Source of the DNA: Victivallales bacterium
GTDB lineage: Bacteria > Verrucomicrobiota > Lentisphaeria > Oligosphaerales > Oligosphaeraceae
NCBI GenBank assembly: GCA_900771165.1
Contig: CAAGMX010000071.1
Span: 1-6,897, forward strand
DNA: 6,897 bases
Direction of reading: 5' to 3'
The position numbers and the translations under genes are program-made. Position 1 is the first letter of the stretch. Every line of letters starts with the position of its first letter. The notes under the pieces were generated by a model. That model did no database searches and was not told where the DNA came from. It saw only the letters and a list, made by a program, of their open reading frames with translations. Below, piece after piece: positions 4,713 through 6,897 of this stretch.

Positions 4713-6554
4713 ATGGGAAAGATCGCAGGACAAGAGAAGCGCCTTGAGGAGGCCACGGGCCCCGTCTCCCCGGAAATCGTCCGGGGGCGGAGCCTCTTCT
4801 GTGCCGGGGTGGTGCTCTGTCTCATGGTCCTGCTGCTGTTCCGGCTCTGGCAGGTCCAGGTGCTTTCCGGGCCGGAGCTGCAGGCCAGGGCACGGCGCCA
4901 GGCTATCCGCCCCGTCCGCCTGAATCCCGTGCGGGGACGCATTCTGGATGCCGCCGGCATCCCCCTGGCGGAAAACCAGGACCGCTACGACCTGGTCTTC
5001 TATGTTTCGGAAATGCGTCAGCCTGGGCGCCAGAAGCACACCATTGAGCATATTCTGACCCAGGAACGGACCCTGGCCAGCTATCTAGGGCGTCCCTCCC
5101 GCCTGCAGCGGGATGCCGTGGTGGCCCAGCTGACCCGGCGCCCCGTTCTCCCCCTGACGGTCTTCGAGGGACTTTCCCCCCGGGAACTGGTGGTCTTCAG
5201 CGAAATCCTGCCGGCTCTCCCCGGGGTGGAAGTGCGGCCGGTGCCCCAGCGCCGCTATCCCTTCCCGGGACTGGCCAGCCACTTGCTGGGCTATACCGGA
5301 AGAACCCAGCCCGACGGCAGCGATGTGATGGAGGATCTCCCACGCCTCTATGCCACGGCGGAAATGCGGGGACGCAGCGGACTGGAAAAGGCCTTCGACT
5401 CCGAACTGGCGGGAAAGCCCGGAGTGGAACTCCTCCTGGTGGATCCTGTGGGCTACGCCCGGCAGACCATCGGGGAACGGCGCCCCCCGGAAAATGGCCA
5501 GGAACTCCAGCTCTCCCTGGACAGCCAGGCCCAGGGCGCGGCGGAAGAGGCCCTGGAAGGACATGCTGGCGCCCTGGTGGTGGTGGAGGTCCACACCGGC
5601 GCCGTGGTGGCCCTGGCCTCCGCTCCTACATTCAATCTGGCGGAACTCTCCTCCTCCCGACTCCAGGAACTCCTCCAGGACGAGGAAAACCGCCCCATGT
5701 TCAACCGGGCCACCCAGGGCACGTATACCCCAGGCTCTATCGTGAAACCCCTGGTGGCCTTGGCGGCTCTGGAAGAACTGCCGGAGGAAACCCTGGAGGA
5801 ATATGAGTGCACGGGACGCTATCTCCTGGGAAAGACCGCCATCCGATGCGCCCAGCGCTATGGCCATGGCCTGGTGGATCTCCCCCGGGCCATCCGGGTG
5901 TCCTGCAACCCGTATTTTATCTGGATGGGACTGAAGTTGGGCATCGACCGACTGGGAGAGTACATGAAGGAGGCGGGCTTCGGGGAAAAGACCGGCCTGG
6001 AAATTCCAGAAGGGGCGGGCATCGCCCCCCAACGGGAGGTGGCTCGACGACTCTGGCGACGGAACTGGCTGGCCATTGACACCGCCTACGCCTCCATCGG
6101 ACAAGGGGCCATCACCATCACTCCCCTCCAAGCCGCCCTCTATGCCGCCGCCCTGGCCAATGACGGCATCCTCTATCAGCCTTATGTGGTCCGACGGATC
6201 CTTACTCCCCAGGGAAAGACCCTCCAGGAAACCGCCCCCCGCATCCGCCGAAGAATCTCCGCCTCCCCGGAAACCTTCATCCTGGTCCGGGAAGCCATGC
6301 GACAGGCAGTGGAGGAACGGGAGGGCGGAGCCACCGGACTCCGGATCCCAGGCCTCCCCGTGGCCGCCAAAACCGGCACCGCCGAAGTGGGAAGCGGCAG
6401 CACCCGACACAAAAACACCTGGGTCATCGCCTTCCTCCCCGCCGATGAACCCAGATACGCCCTGGCTTGCGTCATTGAACGGGGAGACAGCGGAGGCAAG
6501 ACCGCCGTCCCCGTGGCCGCCCAATTCCTGAAATCCTGGCTCTTGGCAGAATAA
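4713..6554 (+). CDS. mrdA: Penicillin-binding protein 2, peptidoglycan D,D-transpeptidase
   Basis: 613 residues, normal for PBP2 (about 600-650). A cytoplasmic N-terminus is followed by a single membrane anchor (about 28-46), then a non-catalytic dimerisation region with RGRILDAAGIPLAEN (74-88) and YPFPGLASHLLGYTG (182-196), then the transpeptidase domain (about 265-610). Catalytic motifs are complete: SIVK with nucleophile S342 and K345, SCN at 397-399, and KTG at 553-555. C366, C379, H385 (in GHG) and C398 occur in the arrangement of the zinc site described for Acinetobacter PBP2. It cross-links peptidoglycan during side-wall elongation, with its anchor in the inner membrane and activity in the periplasm, normally paired with RodA; no rodA follows here. 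The ATG at 4713 is the first start in this frame but has a poor ribosome binding site. The motifs favour PBP2 over FtsI, as does the MreD-like neighbour. Confidence 0.94.
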   Translation: MGKIAGQEKRLEEATGPVSPEIVRGRSLFCAGVVLCLMVLLLFRLWQVQVLSGPELQARARRQAIRPVRLNPVRGRILDAAGIPLAENQDRYDLVFYVSEMRQPGRQKHTIEHILTQERTLASYLGRPSRLQRDAVVAQLTRRPVLPLTVFEGLSPRELVVFSEILPALPGVEVRPVPQRRYPFPGLASHLLGYTGRTQPDGSDVMEDLPRLYATAEMRGRSGLEKAFDSELAGKPGVELLLVDPVGYARQTIGERRPPENGQELQLSLDSQAQGAAEEALEGHAGALVVVEVHTGAVVALASAPTFNLAELSSSRLQELLQDEENRPMFNRATQGTYTPGSIVKPLVALAALEELPEETLEEYECTGRYLLGKTAIRCAQRYGHGLVDLPRAIRVSCNPYFIWMGLKLGIDRLGEYMKEAGFGEKTGLEIPEGAGIAPQREVARRLWRRNWLAIDTAYASIGQGAITITPLQAALYAAALANDGILYQPYVVRRILTPQGKTLQETAPRIRRRISASPETFILVREAMRQAVEEREGGATGLRIPGLPVAAKTGTAEVGSGSTRHKNTWVIAFLPADEPRYALACVIERGDSGGKTAVPVAAQFLKSWLLAE

Positions 6555-6562
6555 CCACACCA

Positions 6563-6610
6563 CACGGAGGGCACGGAATCCCCGCTTCGCGGGGCACGGA
6601 GTTCACGGAG
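6563..6610. repeat. CACGGAR repeats in 9-bp register around a hairpin
   Basis: CACGGAG or CACGGAA occurs at 6563, 6572, 6595 and 6604. The two on each side of the hairpin are exactly 9 bp apart. Similar CACGGAG or CACAGAG strings recur as intergenic repeats in various environmental bacterial genomes; that comparison is from general recollection, not a search. The block begins eight bases after the PBP2 stop codon. Confidence 0.7.
6580..6594. repeat. Perfect inverted repeat CCCCGC-TTC-GCGGGG
   Basis: Six-base arms (6580-6585 and 6589-6594) flank a 3-nt TTC centre. It begins 26 bp after the PBP2 stop and could form a stable stem in the transcript end. Without a following T-run it is not a classical intrinsic terminator, though it might protect the 3' end or mark a dispersed repeat. 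It is close in sequence to the element at 91-114. Confidence 0.6.
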
Positions 6611-6798
6611 GGCTCTTTGCGGGATGGGGGCGTTTCGGCCGCCGGTCCCTGTCGGCCTTGTTGTTCCCAGGAGGCGCCCTGGGGAGAAAATGCCCTCCGG
6701 TCACCCCCTCCCCATGGCTTTCCCGGACCCAACGTCCAGGACGGGATTGCCCCGCCCAGGACGCCCCGCCCCTATTCTTTTTCTAGGATACAAGTCCT

Positions 6799-6897
6799 AG
6801 AATCTCTAGAATCTCTAGAATCTCTAGAATCTCTAGAACCTCTAGAATCTCTAGAACCTCTAGAATCTCTAGAACCTCTAGAATCTCTAGAACCTCT
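6799..6897. repeat. Tandem array of 9-bp units AGAATCTCT / AGAACCTCT
   Basis: Eleven complete 9-bp units run to the last base of the window. Four AGAATCTCT copies (6799-6834) are followed by strict alternation AGAACCTCT, AGAATCTCT through 6897, so the right part is an 18-bp dimer repeat. It is the same monomer, in the same orientation, as the array at 1-96, but the second half-unit is AGAACCTCT here and AGACCCTCT there. CTAG occurs at every junction, with two more copies just outside at 6783 and 6797. The array is non-coding and probably continues beyond the window. Confidence 0.95.

Larger units (their letters stand above)
6555..6798. other. Non-coding region downstream of PBP2
   Basis: No gene is recognised on either strand. 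The first 56 bp hold CACGGAR repeats and a hairpin (separate entries). Beyond 6611 the sequence is GC-rich with an odd palindrome CGTCCAGGACG at 6733-6743; CCAGGACG occurs again at about 6756-6763. A T-rich stretch at 6775-6784 (TTCTTTTTCT) lies after C-rich sequence, but I see no strong stem in front of it, so an intrinsic terminator is not supported. Confidence 0.55.

Noticed and set aside
3321..5051. Long open reading frame of 576 codons on the minus strand
   Set aside because: It lies opposite the PHP, MreD-like and PBP2 genes, is rich in Gln, Gly and Glu without any domain pattern, and is explained by the GC-rich third positions of the real genes.
5085..6563. Minus-strand open frame of 492 codons opposite PBP2
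   Set aside because: Low-complexity Gly/His/Gln composition with no motif; the opposite strand encodes a complete PBP2 with all catalytic motifs.
6742..6784. Intrinsic terminator before the right array
   Set aside because: The T-rich stretch at 6775-6784 is preceded by C-rich sequence without a matching G-rich arm close enough; the small stem CGGG/CCCG at 6742-6754 is weak and 20 bp away.
6799..6897. CRISPR array
   Set aside because: Units are only 9 bp and directly adjacent, with no unique spacers between them, and no cas genes are present.
1..6897. Composite transposon with the arrays as terminal repeats
   Set aside because: No transposase or integrase is present, the arrays are direct tandem repeats of different composition, and no target-site duplication can be defined within the window.
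6799..6897. Repeat array as coding sequence (9-bp period equals three codons)
   Set aside because: The frame AAT-CTC-TAG has a stop in each unit, no start codon or gene context supports the other frames, and the left array shows one- and two-base irregularities at its end.
1..6897. tRNA, rRNA or riboswitch
   Set aside because: I saw no cloverleaf, conserved rRNA segment or recognisable aptamer on either strand.

Overview
The window reads as a high-GC segment from a Gram-negative bacterium. It holds a cytoplasmic reductase, an inner-membrane proton-channel module (ExbB/ExbD type) with a secreted coiled-coil partner, and two cell-elongation genes (MreD-like and PBP2). The TCTAGA-rich 9-bp tandem arrays and CACGGAG-type intergenic repeats would suit a Verrucomicrobiota, Lentisphaerota or Kiritimatiellota type genome. 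That placement is a guess from general impression, because the window has no rRNA or other phylogenetic marker.

Layout: positions 1-96 are a tandem array of an 18-bp dimer of a 9-bp unit, followed by a G/C-rich leader (97-229). Seven genes follow, all on the plus strand: a pteridine-reductase-like SDR (230-1006), a secreted DUF3450-like coiled-coil protein (1003-1644), a TtpC-like ExbB with a periplasmic N-terminal domain (1641-2831), ExbD/TolR (2842-3285), a PHP-family histidinol-phosphatase-like enzyme (3330-4166), an MreD-like membrane protein (4173-4652) and PBP2 (4713-6554). From 6555 there is a non-coding tail with CACGGAR repeats and a hairpin. A second array of the same 9-bp unit, in the same orientation, runs from 6799 to the window end.

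The first three genes are chained by 4-bp ATGA overlaps, and the fourth follows after 10 bp with a strong ribosome binding site, so genes 1-4 look like one translationally coupled unit. By analogy with Vibrio TonB2/TtpC systems, genes 2-4 should form an energised envelope complex: an ExbB/ExbD channel using the proton gradient to act on the periplasmic coiled-coil proteins. No TonB, no second ExbB and no TonB-dependent receptor are present here. A strikingly AT-rich 44-bp gap (11 G/C of 44) separates ExbD from the PHP gene and may hold an internal promoter. The last two genes are the mreD-mrdA part of a rod-shape locus without mreB, mreC or rodA beside them.

The genes belong to known families. 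The less ordinary aspects are the matched flanking arrays, the reduced DUF3450/TtpC/ExbD module coupled to a pteridine reductase, the AT-rich gap, and the recurrent intergenic hairpins.
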